A stretch of 64,000 nt of DNA from Diplodia intermedia (GCA_021495925.1 JAKEKT010000041.1:1-64000); one strand, 5' to 3'. Shown: positions 11,372 through 23,700, counted from the stretch's first letter. Numbers and translations are program-made. The notes: generated from the sequence alone by a model not told the origin.

Positions 11372-12000
11372 GGTTGCGAGTGCGCGTACGATGGAGTTGG
11401 TGGGAGCGAAAGGTTGAAGATGGAGCGGAGGTAAGAAGAGGGCGAGCTGTTCACGGCGGCGCGACTTTCTAGTGTCTCGGCGTGCAGGAGCCGACGTTTG
11501 ACCGGCCACCTGTCCGCTGACTCACCCGCCCACCTGCGCCAGCCGCACCCGCATGCCCCAGATTTGGTCCGGGCCAGAAAGAAGACGCACGTGGAGACGC
11601 GACTACAGTTCTCCGACCCGTCCGCTGCGGTCACCGACGCCTTGCTCATCAGCGAGCTGACGGAATCATGGACCAACCAGGGGTTGGGTGCCGGCAGCTC
11701 CACGTTCATGCCGAGAAAGTTCGCCTTGGGATGCCACTCGGAGCGATGCAGATTGCGTGCTAGGATGGTCGCCGACTCTGAGGGCCTTGCTGTAGTCGCC
11801 GACAGCCTTGTGGTGCTGCACGGCATCCTATGTACACCCTCCCCATAGCTTCGCAGTGGCATGACGTAGCAGATTGCTATTTCTAAGCACCCCGCCGCAC
11901 GCCGTCGCCTGCCCCTCACTCCACTCGCGCGGATCCGCGTATAAATCCGTAGCTGTCAGCACTCGACCGCCGTACTCTCTCCCCGACATCAGCATCCACA
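11372..12000. promoter_or_regulatory. Divergent promoter region, BBP and GST
   Basis: 629 bases separate the start codons of BBP (minus) and the glutathione transferase (plus), so both promoters must lie here. A TATA-like element sits close to the GST start. A possible relic TPR-like reading frame on the minus strand at 11692-11821 is described under findings. Confidence 0.6.
11940..11946 (+). promoter_or_regulatory. TATA box candidate for the GST gene
   Basis: TATAAAT lies 55-61 bases before the GST ATG, a usual distance for a TATA-containing fungal promoter with a short leader. TATA promoters often drive stress-inducible genes, which fits a glutathione transferase. Function is inferred from position. 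Confidence 0.5.
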
Positions 12001-12871
12001 ATGGCCGCCCAAACCCCCGACATCACGCTGTACACGACCCAGACGCCCAACGGCATCAAGGTGTCAATTGCTCTGGAAGAGCTTGGGTACGGTCTTTCCG
12101 GCTAACTTTCGCCACTACCGTCCGGCTGACATCCGAGAAGCCTTCCCTACAAGGTCGAGAAGATCGAAATCAGCAAGAACACCCAGAAGGAGCCCTGGTT
12201 CCTCGCCATCAACCCCAATGGCCGCATCCCCGCCTTGACCGACACCTTCAGCGATGGCAAGAGCATTCGCCTGTTCGAGTCCGGCTCCATCATGCAGTAC
12301 CTCGTCTCGCGCTACGACACCGAGCACAAAATCTCTTATCCCCCCGGCTCGCGCGAATCTTACGAGGTGAACAACTGGCTCTTCTTCCAGAACGCTGGTG
12401 TTGGTCCCATGCAGGGCCAGGGTAAGCGCTTCCATACGACGATCCTGTTGCTTCGATCCTAAGTTACTCCCAGCAAATCACTTCACCCGCTACGCGCCTG
12501 ACATCTTTGAGTATGGCATCACGCGCTACCAGAACGAGACGCGCCGCCTCTACGGTGTTCTGGACAAGCATCTGGCCGAGACCGGCAACCAGTACATCGT
12601 TGGTGACAAGTGCACCATTGCGGACATTGCTCACTACGGATGGATTGCTGCCGCCGGCTGGGCCGGTGTCGAGATCGACGAGTTCCCCACGTTGAAGGCG
12701 TGGGAAGAGCGCATGGAGGCGCGTCCCGGCGTTGACAAGGGCAGGCACGTGCCTGATCCGCACACCATCAAGGAGCTGCTGAAGGACAAGTCGAAGATGG
12801 AGCAACACGCCGCTGAGTCGAGGAAATGGGTGCAATCTGGCATGAAGGCCGATGCTGAGAGTAGGAAATGA
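12001..12871 (+). CDS. Glutathione S-transferase, Ure2-like
   Basis: Exons 12001-12086, 12141-12421 and 12474-12871 (introns 54 and 52 bp) give 254 residues. The N-terminal thioredoxin-like half has TPNGIKVSIALEELG, NPNGRIPALTD (cis-Pro loop) and LFESGSIMQYL (the Glu-Ser pair that binds the glutathione gamma-glutamyl group). The all-helical C-terminal half has RLYGVLDKHL and the N-capping-box region YIVGDKCTIADIAHYGW. The order and length match the Ure2p-like GST class of fungi, which conjugate glutathione to electrophiles or reduce peroxides and disulfides in the cytosol. A role in nitrogen regulation like yeast Ure2 should not be assumed: no Asn-rich prion-like extension is present. The gene is divergent from BBP. 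Confidence 0.95.
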
Positions 12872-13781
12872 GTGTATCATGCGGCAAACGTCGTAGGTAG
12901 CAAGCACGTTTGGTTCATAGAAAAGAAAAAGAAAATACCAACATCTTGCCAGAATGCCTTCGTGCTTGGAAAAGCTTCCTTTCTCTCGGCTTCTCGATTA
13001 CCCTGAATTATGTCAGTCGATGCTTCGATGCCTTCAGTCTTGTAAGCTTGAAGTTAAAGGCGCCCGTGATTAAGTTTTGTCTCGTATATGTGTGGAGTCG
13101 CCCTGAATTACAAGCTCAGTTGTTGTGGGTCTGTCAGTTGTGCCAACTAGACGGCATGTAATGACTTTTGAGGTTGGATGACTCGGGCGTGGTTGGTTAC
13201 GCGTGTCCCTTTACGAAAGGCTATTCCAAACGGCGGTTCTGACCAGTCAAATCTTGAATGTCCGCACTTTTTTAGGGTAAAACGGTCCAACGACCTGGAA
13301 GATAGGTTGCCGGAATTATTTGAAAGGAAGTGGTGGATATAATGTTTACCGTGAGGATTGAGGGAAGACAAGCATCTTTGGCAGAAGAAGCCAGAAAAAT
13401 GGGTGGCTCGAGGATTGAGCAAACGACGCGCTGAAATAACAATTGATGTGCCAGCGGGCAAGCCAATATGAAGTCGAGGCCTTCATCCGGACCATAGATT
13501 GAGAATTTTCGTCTTTGGGTCCATCGTCATGGAAACCAGGTGAGGTGAATGGAAGCAATCATGTGACTGGTTGCCGGCAGGCCGGGGGGTCCGGGCATAA
13601 ATGCTACTCTTCCGCCAACCAGCAACTATTCCTCTCCGTCTCTTAACCGCCTTCTGCGCTTTCTTTGCGCGAACAACCCCCAAGGTTTCAGCGCCCGCTT
13701 CGCTCACTCCAACCCTCCACCCCCGAAGATTTTGCTGTGTCGCAACCCGCTCCCCCAGAAGACCATTGCCGTCACGTCAAC
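12872..13781. other. Intergenic region
   Basis: About 910 bases between the GST stop and the next start. The first part is AT-richer and probably GST 3' UTR. A CATAAAT element at 13596-13602 could serve the downstream gene. No coding exon was recognised. Confidence 0.5.
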
Positions 13782-14798
13782 ATGATGTACTCCATCCAGT
13801 CTATGGAGCCGACCGAGTCGGTCGTCTATGTTCACACCTTCACCGACCTGGCAGCTCTCTCAGGTGAGGAGCGTCTGGCTCTGACCTCCCTCAAGCACGT
13901 CGTCCAGCTCAAGAGCTTCCCTCCGGAGACCTTCGAGTACATGATGCCGGCCAACGTATTCAAGGCATTCGCGCCTGAGATGTTCAAGCAGGCATTCCAA
14001 CTCCCCGGTGAGGCTGAGGAGGGCCGCCGCTCCGTGCTCATGCTGCCGCACAGCGGAACCGATCCTGCCGCTTTCAAGCACATCTGCGATTGGATGGTCC
14101 AGTCCTGCAGCCAGACCACTCCCTTCCGTCTGCAGGCTCACGGCAACTTCTTCGCCTGGGTCGAGCTGATGAAGGCTTCGATCCTCCTTCAAGTCCATGC
14201 CGCGCAAGCCACTGTCTGGCCGAAGCTGGCGCACTTCATCACCAAGGAGGCGCTCGAGTGGCAGCACGTGGAGTCCATCATGAACAACTTTGGCCTGGAC
14301 AGCAAGATCGTCAAGCATCTCATCCACAATGTGAGCTTCCGCCGCAACTCGGGCGACATCACCCCCAGCTGCGAGTTCTTCATCAACCACAACGAGTTCT
14401 TCAGGGGCCTCGTCGACCAGGTCGCCGGCCAGCAGCACAAGAGCGCCATCGCGTCGGCCAACGCCAACCAATTCGCCCGCTGGAACCAGAACAACGCGGT
14501 CTACCGTCGTCAGCGCTTCGAGGAGGAGCAGGTCCAGCAGATTGAGCAGCCGGCCTTCCACTACCCCAACCAGAGCATCGACCGCCGTCGCTTTGTCAAG
14601 GACAGAGGCCATGGCAGCCGCCGTTACAACGCCAACGCCATTGCCGCCCCTCAGAGTCGTGAGGATATGGAGGGCTGGGCCCATCGCACGGCCGCCGCCG
14701 CTACCTGGGACGACTCTCCGGCTTCTCACCAGGGCGGCGCCTACGACGTTCGCGTTCTCAAGCCGGGTGAGGCCACCGCTGGCGGTCTCGTCGCCTGA
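13782..14798 (+). CDS. Conserved hypothetical protein, possibly BTB/POZ-like
   Basis: I take the start at 13782, just before MMYSIQSMEP; an in-frame ATG at 13665 would add 39 residues with no visible domain. From 13782 the protein has 338 residues in one exon. The stretch ANVFKAFAPEMFKQAF ... LMLPHSGTDPAAFKHICDWMV ... ELMKASILLQVHAA has the order seen in many fungal BTB proteins: fold entry, strand, a D-P-x-A-F helix, then a column of helices. The usual VHK motif is absent, so the call is weak. After residue 250 the protein is hydrophilic, rich in Gln, Asn and Arg, and ends in a disordered tail. Strong C/G bias at third positions supports a real gene. I do not recognise a specific function. 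Confidence 0.75.
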   Translation: MMYSIQSMEPTESVVYVHTFTDLAALSGEERLALTSLKHVVQLKSFPPETFEYMMPANVFKAFAPEMFKQAFQLPGEAEEGRRSVLMLPHSGTDPAAFKHICDWMVQSCSQTTPFRLQAHGNFFAWVELMKASILLQVHAAQATVWPKLAHFITKEALEWQHVESIMNNFGLDSKIVKHLIHNVSFRRNSGDITPSCEFFINHNEFFRGLVDQVAGQQHKSAIASANANQFARWNQNNAVYRRQRFEEEQVQQIEQPAFHYPNQSIDRRRFVKDRGHGSRRYNANAIAAPQSREDMEGWAHRTAAAATWDDSPASHQGGAYDVRVLKPGEATAGGLVA

Positions 14799-15232
14799 GT
14801 TTGGCCCTCACTGTCGCGGAGGCTGTCTCACTTGGTACTTCTTCTTGCCTGATCGACTTCACTTTGGGTGGTAAGGTTGTCACCAAATCCCCTTGTGGAC
14901 AAACGTGTTGTTCCATCATCGGAAGTCCATTGCCTACCTCTGGTAGAAACTTCGAATCATGTTCTGCGGCCGAAAAGCCTTCAACCGGATGGGCAACTTT
15001 CGGTTAGACTGGATGGGGGCCTTGGAACCCCTGCCCATCCGATACCGATACTGCTCGCTAGGTTGAGTTGGCTCTTCTAACACTGGATTTTCTCACTTGG
15101 CGTTCAAAGATTCAAAAACGGTCGGTACGGGAAATGGGATACCCACTGCTTTAAGGTCGATGCTATAATATAATATAACACTACCCGTGATATTCTGCCG
15201 TTTCTATTGCTCTGATCGCGTGTTGCCTCCAC
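14799..15232. other. Convergent intergenic region
   Basis: 434 bases between two 3' ends. An AT-rich patch with ATAATATAATATAAC lies near 15165 and would suit transcription termination or polyadenylation. Nothing else was seen. Confidence 0.5.
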
Positions 15233-16111
15233 CTACTTCAAAGTGACATAACACCTCGTCAACGTCTGCGTCGAATTCCCAAACGGCCTCCTCACCGTCC
15301 CATCTTCCTCCACCACAATTTCCTCCCCCGTCTTCACCTCGGAGATCGCCTCCCCCCTAAACGGCGGCGGCGGATTGGTCCACACCTTCCGCACCGCGTC
15401 ATTGAACGCCTCGATCTGAATGCCACGGAACCCCATCTCCTTTGCCCAACGCATGAGCCAATGCGCCTGGACCTTCATCAACTTCCTGCCCTCGTAGTCC
15501 CGGCGCGTGCTTGTCGAGTTGCGGAACAACACCTGCAGCGGCCCCGTCGCCTTCCACGTCGTGGGGTCGCGCGGATCGTAGGCGATCAGCCGGGCGAAGC
15601 CTTCGCCGTACTCGGGGACCACGCGTGTGACCGCCATCATTTTGGACATATCCAGCGGGTTGATGCTGTCGTAGCTGAGGGCAATGGAGACAAGCGGGAA
15701 GTCCATGCGGTCGAGCATGGCCTCGGCGTCCAAGTTGTCGGCGTCGGCGGTGTCCTTTTCGACGTCCCAGTATAGCCTACCGCCGGTAGCAGCTGATTCA
15801 GGGCGTTTGAAGGTGTATTCCTTGTCGAAGACGCCAAAAGAGTAGCCGGAGTCGATCTGATGGTCAACGAGGTACCGCCCGTGCTCGTAGAGGCCAAGGC
15901 AGCGCCTGACTGCTTCCGCACCCTTGTAATTGGAGCTCCACATGGGCCCGTAGAAAATGTTGGTGTGGCAGAGGATGGCGAGCGCCCAGTCGCTGTGCTC
16001 CGGGCCGAGATTGCGGATCTCGAAGCGGGAAGGGAGGTCGGTCGTCATGGTTTTGGTCATGGTGCTGATAACAGCTGGGTTGGTCACGGTGCTGGTGATG
16101 GTGCTCGTCAT
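15233..16111 (-). CDS. Uncharacterised fungal protein
   Basis: Single exon. I favour the start at 16111 (MTSTITSTV), giving 292 residues; an upstream in-frame ATG at 16174 gives 313. An ATATAA element at 16203-16208 suits either start. The Thr-rich first 25 residues are low complexity. The body is a compact alpha/beta-looking sequence: FEIRNLGPEHSDWALAIL, GRYLVDHQIDSGYSFGVFD, MDFPLVSIALSYD, MMAVTRVVPEYGEGF, ending in a hydrophobic NDAVRKVWTNPP helix and an NSTQTLTRCYVTLK tail. The pattern recalls GNAT-like folds, but no acetyl-CoA loop (Q/R-x-x-G-x-G/A) is evident, so I do not assign an activity. No signal peptide or membrane helix is visible. Confidence 0.8.
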   Translation of the reverse strand: MTSTITSTVTNPAVISTMTKTMTTDLPSRFEIRNLGPEHSDWALAILCHTNIFYGPMWSSNYKGAEAVRRCLGLYEHGRYLVDHQIDSGYSFGVFDKEYTFKRPESAATGGRLYWDVEKDTADADNLDAEAMLDRMDFPLVSIALSYDSINPLDMSKMMAVTRVVPEYGEGFARLIAYDPRDPTTWKATGPLQVLFRNSTSTRRDYEGRKLMKVQAHWLMRWAKEMGFRGIQIEAFNDAVRKVWTNPPPPFRGEAISEVKTGEEIVVEEDGTVRRPFGNSTQTLTRCYVTLK

Positions 16112-17552
16112 GTTGGGTCTTTCTTTTCCCGGGAGGACTGGTACACTGGGTATGTCGTGGTTATGTTCCCTCAATATGATACTTTGCTTTGCGGAAGGTT
16201 TCTTATATCTGGGCGGGAGGCTAGTGCTGACGTGAGGTACCCCGGTAAATAAGACGTCGCTTCGTGCTCTGCCGTGCTTATGATGGTCTCAGACGCGGGG
16301 CTATGGGGGCAGAAACCCGATTACACGGTACGCGATGTAGCACGAGTGGTTTGGGTAAACTCACATTTCCCGGTCACTTTGCAGTGTCTGCACAGTAAGA
16401 AACAGTCCCAACCCTGCGAAGTCAAGACACCACTAGGTACTGCCAACGTAAGCGCCATGCTCGCCGACGTGGTCTCAAGACGATCCATGTCTGGTTCCAA
16501 ACAAATGCCGAGAAACTTATCTTGGGGTAAGAGTTGGCAATCCAGTAGCTCTTCAAAGATACGACACGTTTGGATGTCTCATCCTGCCGTCCACTCGTCT
16601 TCATAGTCGGCGCGATGCACCGACGCGTCCACCGGCACTTCCACTGGCACGACTCGACTGGTCCAGAGATGAATGCGTAGGAAAGACTCGTTCGTAGTAA
16701 TTCAACTCACATAGCTCGTGGAATGCCATGCCTGGACGTGTTTTGTCGGGGTCAAAGCTCGCATCTGCGGGCGGAGACTTGCTTCAAAGAAAGGACAGGG
16801 CTGAGTTCGGTGGAAGTGGCGGTGGATCGCGCGCACCGAGGCGCTGCAGGCGGTGCCCGATACAGAAGGCAGCGTTCTGGAGAGGGTTCGTAGTGCAAAC
16901 AAGCGTACGTCGGGCGGCGTGGCATGGTGGCGATTGGTTGTCATGGAAGCCGGGCAGCAGCCATGGAGGTGGCTACTCGACAGGTGATGCCGCTAGTCCG
17001 GATCCGATCTACAGGGCCATGTAGGTCGTCCCTTCTTGGCTTGGCAAGAGCCAGGCCGGCCCGCTTTTTTTTGTCGCAGCAGCTGCAAGGCGCGGGAGAA
17101 AAAGTCTGAAGGAGAGTCGCAGGGGCGGAGAACAGGCGGTGGCAGTCGCGCCTTCAGCCGTAGCGGGCCCGCCTGGCATGATGGAGCCGCGGCCGAGTCA
17201 GGCGACGGGACTCCTGGATTTTTCTCGACGGGTACCCTGGTGATTGGAGGCCACGTAGGGCGGTGGCACGAGACACAGCCTCGTCGCCTGGCAGCGTGGG
17301 TGGTGTGCAGGCTGGAGTGGAGCTCAGATAAAACGGGCCTCGAGCCTGCTTGGGGCCTGTGCTTGGCATGACGGCGTTGGCGGATGGCAACGCCCTGCGC
17401 TAGCGGACCCCGCGACCGCGCCTGGCGCCTTGCCTATCAACACAACCTCCTCCTCCAGCCTCACTGAGTCCACCACACCGCAATTTCCGCGCCTCTCAAA
17501 AGCAGCCCTGCGCGCTGCCTGCACTGCGTGCTCCAGTGTTGACTTCGCGCCG
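16112..17552. other. Divergent intergenic region
   Basis: About 1.44 kb between the uncharacterised gene (minus) and PFF1 (plus), so it holds both promoters. An ATTGG (reverse CCAAT) lies at 17243-17247, roughly 300 bases before the PFF1 start. The minus strand around 16400-16600 has a coherent-looking but unassignable frame; see rejected items. Confidence 0.5.
16203..16208 (-). promoter_or_regulatory. TATA-like element
   Basis: On the minus strand this reads ATATAA within AGATATAAGA, 92 bases before the chosen start at 16111 and about 30 before the alternative at 16174. Position favours a core promoter and slightly favours the downstream ATG. Confidence 0.35.
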
Positions 17553-20500
17553 ATGGCTCGCCGATTCGGGAACCCGTTCGCCTTCACCCCGACACCCGTG
17601 ACTTTCTTTGTCTGCGTCATCTATCTGGCCGTCGTTGCTTCGCTGCTCGTCGTCCACCATGTCGTCCCGCCCGCCCCCAAGTCCGAGACCCCCGCCCGCG
17701 GCATCAACCTGACCGAGTCGTGGAGGGATCTGCAGTACCTGTCCGCCGGCCACCACCCCTACAACTCGCACCGCAACGACGACGTCCGCAACTGGCTCCT
17801 GGTCCGCATCGAGCAAATCCTGGACCGCAATGGCATCAAGTACTCCACCAAGGGCTTCCACGCCGCCGCCGCGTCGCCCGTCGTGCTCTACAACGACATG
17901 GTCTCGAACGTCACCTTTTCCAGCTCCAACACGAGCATCTACTTCGAGGGCACCAACGTCATGGTCTACATCCGTGGATCCGAGGACGTGCCCGACGACG
18001 TCGAGAGCTCCGGCGTCGGCGGCGTGCTTGTGAATGCTCACTACGACAGCGTTTCCACCGGCTTTGGCGCAACCGATGACGGCGTGGGCGTCGTCACCGT
18101 GCTGCAGCTGATTTCGTACTTCACCACCAAAGGTAACCAGCCCAAGAAGGGAATCGTTGCGCTTCTCAACAACGGCGAGGAGGACTGGCTGAACGGCGCC
18201 AAGGCTTTCACCGAGCACCCGCTGTCTTTCTTTCCCCACACTTTCCTGAATCTCGAAGGTGCTGGTGCCGGAGGCCGCGCCACTCTTTTCCGCAGCACCG
18301 ATACCGAGGTCACCCGCTTCTACAAAAAGGCCAAGAACCCTTTTGGGAGCGTCATCTCCGCCGATGGCTTCAAGAGAGGCCTGATCCGCAGTGGCACGGA
18401 TTACTCCATCTTCACTGCCGACATGAACATGCGTGGTCTTGATGTTGCCTTCATGGAACCCCGAGCTCAGTACCACACTGTCGAGGATGCTGCCCGAGAC
18501 ACATCTCCTGATTCTGTGTGGCATATGCTCTCTGCCGCGCTTGAGACTATGAAAGCTCTCACCTCTTACACCGGGACCGAGTTCGAAGGCGGACCAGACG
18601 GAACCGGCCAGGGGTCGAACGGCGTCTGGTTTGATCTCTTTGGCGAAACCCTTGCCATCTTCCAACTTCACACGCTCTTCGCCTTTTCTGTAACCTTGCT
18701 TGTCGTCACGCCTCTGATCCTCATCGGACTTACCGCCATATTGGTCAGCTTGGACAAGTGGTACCTATTTGCGAGGAAGAAGTACCTCCATTCGGCGGAC
18801 GATGACGATGCATACCCGCTGTACGGCTGGCGGGGCTTCTTTCGCTTTCCCGTTGCATTTGTTTTCGCGACAGCTGCCGTTATTGGCTTGGCCTACCTAA
18901 TTACGAAAGTTAATCCTAATATAGTGTACAGTAGTCAGTATTCTGTCTGGAGGTATGTTCATTTCCTGTTTCAAATTACTTTCAGCTTTCCTGGGTCGCT
19001 TCGTCTCTCAACGTCATGCTCCCGCATTTCGAAAAACCGCTGACCCATTTTGTTTAGTATGATGCTTTCTGCATTCTTCTGTATTTCCTGGTTTATTCTC
19101 CGTGGCGGGGCTGCCATGCGTCCTTCGGCACTTACTCGCATCTACGGACTACTTTGGATCTACGCTGGCGCCTTCGTACTCCTGACTCTTGCAACGGTTG
19201 CCGAGAATAATTTCCACTTGGCGGGCATCTACTTCATTGTAATCTACTTTGCTTCGGCCTTCTTCGCTCTACTAATTTCCTACCTGGAGCTCTTCGCACT
19301 TCCCAAGAAGAAGGCCTACGTCCAGCATGTGGCAGAAACCTCTGACAGCCCCGGTAGCCGTACTCCAGGAAGCATCAGGGCCTCCCTTACACCCATCTCT
19401 AGCCGACCGCTCACTGCTGCTACTGCTGTAGCAGACCTGCCATCCCACCACAAGGTCAGGGAGGATCGTCGGAACAGCAACGAAGATGACGATGCAACCG
19501 AAACAACTTCGCTTCTGCGACATGAGCAGAACCCCCGCACTTTCAGCCGCGGTTACGGTGGAAGTAGACATGGCAGCAGGCGTGCTTCCCTTGATGCACG
19601 ATCTGTCCTGTCCATTTCGACGAACAGACGGCGTCTCCTTCATCCCGAGCCCACTTTTCCTGGAGAGCAGGCCTGGAGTAGCAAGCTGCCCCGTTGGACT
19701 TGGTTGCTGCAGCTGCTCCTGCTGGCGCCAATCAACGTCATCCTCGTCGGGCAGGTCGCACTTCTCATCACTAGCGCTCTTCATCAAACGCTAGCAGATG
19801 GCTCTTCCGCACTGACAGTGTACCTTCTCATCGCTGTCTTCGGTGTCCTCCTCCTCATCCCCATCCTCCCATTCCTCCACCGCTTCTCGGTCCGCATCCC
19901 CACCTTCCTCTTCCTCGTTTTCGTCGGAACCCTAATCTACAACCTTGTCGCCTTCCCCTTCAGCCCAGCAAACAAGCTCAAGGTCTACTTTATCCAACGC
20001 GTCGACCTCGACACGGGCATTAACGAGGCCTCCCTCACTGGCCTGGACGGCTTTGTCCAACCCATAATCGCACAGCTGCCCTCGGCCGCCGGCCAGGAAA
20101 TTGAATGCGGCCCACCCGATACCACTAGCCGCGCCGGTCTCGTCAAATGCTCCTGGCGCGGTCTCACCCCGTTCGTGGTCCCGCGTGATGACCATAGCAA
20201 ACACCCGGTGCCGCCCGGCAACGACCTCAAATACCTCTCCAGTTGGGTCCAGTTCAACGCCAGCCGCACGACGCACCGTGAGGACGAGGCGATGATCGAC
20301 TCAACAACAGCGCCTAACACGGCGACCATCGACGTTGTCGGCCGCAACACGCGCTCCTGCCGCCTCTTCTTCGACCCGCCCGTCACCGACCTGCGCGTGC
20401 GCAACGCCGGTGAAAACCAGAGCAACCGTTACCCGCACACTGGTCCCTCGGGCGCCAACGAGCTGCGGCTGTGGAGTCGCGAGTGGGAGCAACCCTTTAC

Positions 20501-20762
20501 GGTCGACGTTGGCTGGGACGCCAGCGACGATCAGGAGGGCAGCCACTGCGGCCGCAGGCGGTGCCGGGGTCACAGCGACGATGATGAAAGTGGGGATCGG
20601 TTCAGGGGATTGGATGGCAAGGCGCAGTGCATCTGGAGCGATGCGAATGAGAAGGGGGTGATTCCCGCGCTTGATGAGCTCAGGGCGAATATACCGAGGT
20701 GGGCGATCGTGAGTAAGTTGGCTGACGGATTGGTTGAGGGGACGAAGAGATTCGCACTCTAA
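17553..20762 (+). CDS. PFF1: Vacuolar membrane zinc protease, PFF1-type (peptidase family M28)
   Basis: Exons 17553-18952 and 19058-20762 (intron 105 bp) give 1034 residues, the usual PFF1 length. The start MARRFGNPFAFTPTP is the family's typical N-terminus, followed at once by a signal-anchor helix. The lumenal M28 catalytic domain carries zinc ligands and catalytic residues in the expected order: H163 and D165 in AHYDS, D175 in ATDDG, E209/E210 in NNGEED, E235 in LNLEG, and H308 in YHTVED. After residue 370 come several membrane helices, a cytosolic Ser/Arg-rich loop (around 590-680), further helices, and a C-terminal lumenal domain ending LADGLVEGTKRFAL. Members are integral vacuolar membrane metallopeptidases, judged from family knowledge. 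The intron lies between predicted membrane helices. This is a strong assignment. Confidence 0.96.
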
Positions 20763-23700
20763 AACTGCCCGGAGAAAACGAATGGACGATCGGAAATGAT
20801 ATACGGAATGTGACGAACACAAGGGTATTATGGATGGGTAAAAGAGGTCATAAAGAAAGGGTTAAAAATGCTCGCGGGCAAGTGGATAATGGGATGAGAA
20901 ACGAAGGATGGGTGGCAGGGTTTATACTTCCGCTTTCTTCGTTTTCTCTTCTGCTCCTGTTGTTTTTCTGGTTCTTTTCCTTGAATCCGGTCGGGTGCTT
21001 TACCTGCTGCCCGGAATGTTTTTCTCCTGTCCGTGGATTTTGTGAGTATTCTCGCAGTTTATGCTTCAGAGGCGTTCATACCTGGACTTTTCGCGGCCGC
21101 TGTTTTACATAGTTTCCTTTTCCTATCCCTTTTCATTACCCTTGCCAGACAGCGCGTTGGCTTTTGAACGATATCGGTTATGTGTATTATTGGAATGGGA
21201 CGAACATACTGGAGTTATATACAAGTGTTCCATCTGCAGGCGCGTTATTGAAGCAAACTTACTGACCGCGCCATCAGTGAGCGAACAATATCTCATGGCA
21301 TTTTAGCCTGAGATCGACTCAAGTGCCGTCTTCATCTCGACTCCCAATCAGTAAGCACTAATAAGTTGGGTGTGCAAAGTCCTTCACCTTAAGTGCTTGG
21401 CATACGGTATTGATTCCATCTGTCCACTCGCAATTCTTACTGGAGACAGCGACAGAAAAGCGTTCGAAGATCAAGAAATTGAAAGGAACAAGCAAAATGA
21501 AAGCGAGACGCCGGTCGTCCCTCGGTGGCCGACGCCCGGAGTCGTGCATTGATGTCTAAAGAAGCGACGCTACCCTAAGACATGAAACGCACGTCTTGCC
21601 TCGCCCCTGATCCGAAAATTAACAGCTGAAAGATCACAAGAGCAAATGGTACGACGGCAAAAGCAAGGATCGGCAAATCATGTGCGAGGGGGGTATTCGT
21701 GCGCAGGGAGCGGCGGCCAAGGTTTTAGATGAAAAAGCCACAGTGAGACATCAGTGAGCAAGTAAGCGCCAAGCGGGCAATGGGCCGCGTCTATTCTCTC
21801 CTGTCTTTCCATTCGTCCCGTGGGCACCCTCTCTTCAGCGGCCCACCTGCATTCTCCGCAGTTCGAGTCTCGTGCTCCCTTCAGCTTGCACAAAACAGAA
21901 AAGAAGACTAGCATTCCCCTCCTTGCTTCATCGTCCAAGCGACCCCTCCATATCATGCACGCACCCGGGCAAGATGTATCGGGAAAAGCCAAACGGTTGG
22001 AACAGACGACAAGCCACCCAAATCGCGTGACCGATTCTCCATGCGGCCTGCCGCTTTTCTCCCGTGAAACACAGGACATCGATCACACCTGGGCGTTGCG
22101 CAACCCACACACCCACACATGCATATGTATCCCCGCTAAAAGCCACTCATCCACCCACACGCTGTCTTCGCATCCATATCGCGTATGCGTGTGACACGCC
22201 CCCACCTACCACCCACCCACCGCGTCAAGAACAAGCCCCCCCATCCTGTGACTGGGCGCTTCACTCCTTCCGCCCTTCAGATGTTCGAGCATGTGTCTCT
22301 GCTTACCATCCCCTCCCTTACTGCGGGAGGGGCGTTTTCTTCTGCACGGAACAATGGTGGTGGTGTGGTGTGGGGGCCGCCCGCCCGCCGCCCGCAGCCC
22401 TGCCGCCGAGGCTGAGCACTGTGTTGCGCAGGCGGTAGGAACGCACATGTTTGTGTCACCCACCCATACAGAAGCCACTTCCGGTCCAAGACAGGAAAAA
22501 AAAAGCATTCCGCATGTTGAGAAACATCCGGGGCGTTCTTGCAGCATGTGCTTATTATCACCACGCAAAGCAAGAGAGAGAGAATTCCCCCGCTTAGGCG
22601 CCACTCCCCCTCCTCCCATCAACCCATCAGGGCTGTCGGGTTGAAGTCTTACTGGCTGGCCCGCCCATCTGTCTCCAACCTTCCACTCCCTCAAGCGGCT
22701 CCTACAGCCCTGTGTGGGCAGCCACTCGCTTTCCCCGCCCTCCACCCCGCCCTCCTCTCCCTCGCATCAGTGGTTATACGCATCTGCGCACCGGTCAAAT
22801 TCCATGTACGACCGGTCATCATTCTGCAGTGGTTGCCCTGCCGGGGCTACCGCGACTTTTTTTTTTGGGGCTCCTTGACCGGTAAAGAAGGAAACGAGGC
22901 GACACAAACATGTGGCTGAGCGGGGCGGGAGCGCCCGTCAGAAAGGTTGACTGCAACGGCGCGCATGCAAACGTGCCGAAACTTGGAAATTGGTTTCTGC
23001 TTTCACGGACGGAAATAGAAAAGGCGGTGGGCGGTGGGCGGTGTTGGTGTCTGTCTGCAAGGCTGTCGTCCACACACGCCCTGTTCATTGTCCGGGCTTG
23101 ATGTCATCTTGCCATGCTCAGCCTTGGAAATGAAGAGAAAGAGAGAGAGATACTGCTATTCCAGGAAGCAAAAGTGTTTTAGCACGTGAAAATTCAATTT
23201 TACCCTTTCCCAATCACTGCGCTTTGTATCAGTTTGGACCTTCCCTCCTTCCCGACAGGAAAGAAACGCTTAGGGATTATAAACATATGAACGTACTGTC
23301 GGGAATTGCAGACCCAGTTTCAAATTTTGATCGCGAACGAGGGTATCAACGGGTTCTTTGAGTCTCCTTTTTCAGGGCGGCCATACCTACCGTTAGCGAT
23401 AGAATGAACCCGGGGGCGGAAAGAAATACCTCCCCAAAATGAAGAAAGCCAGTCAAGCATGCCGAAACCGAAGCAATTCAGGAAAGAAAGGGGGGAAAGA
23501 TAAGTCCTCGTAAGACAAAATGGCCCGAGCTCTGCTGTCATTGATGAAGAGGAACCGTGGCCAGGGATCATAGCATATGTAAGAATCCCGCCTTGTGATT
23601 TATGTACCGAGCAGAGGAAGAAGAAGGGAAATTCGGTTATTTCCGCATCAAATCGTGTTTGATTCTCCTGAAAATATGGCGGAGAATGAGTGCGAAAAAA

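Noticed and set aside
13860..14729. Minus-strand frame of 289 codons opposite the BTB-like gene
   Set aside because: Antisense mirror of a well-supported frame, with a Leu/Val/Asp-rich chance composition.
16400..16600. Minus-strand peptide PQDKFLGICLE resembling PKANFLGMNVE near 11700
   Set aside because: Nucleotide similarity is limited to about 20 positions with different flanks. The frames around each differ, so shared origin is not supported.
17496..18671. Open frame of 391 codons on the minus strand opposite PFF1
   Set aside because: It lies antisense to the M28 catalytic exon, and its composition follows from the strong C/G third-position bias of that gene. No domain resemblance.
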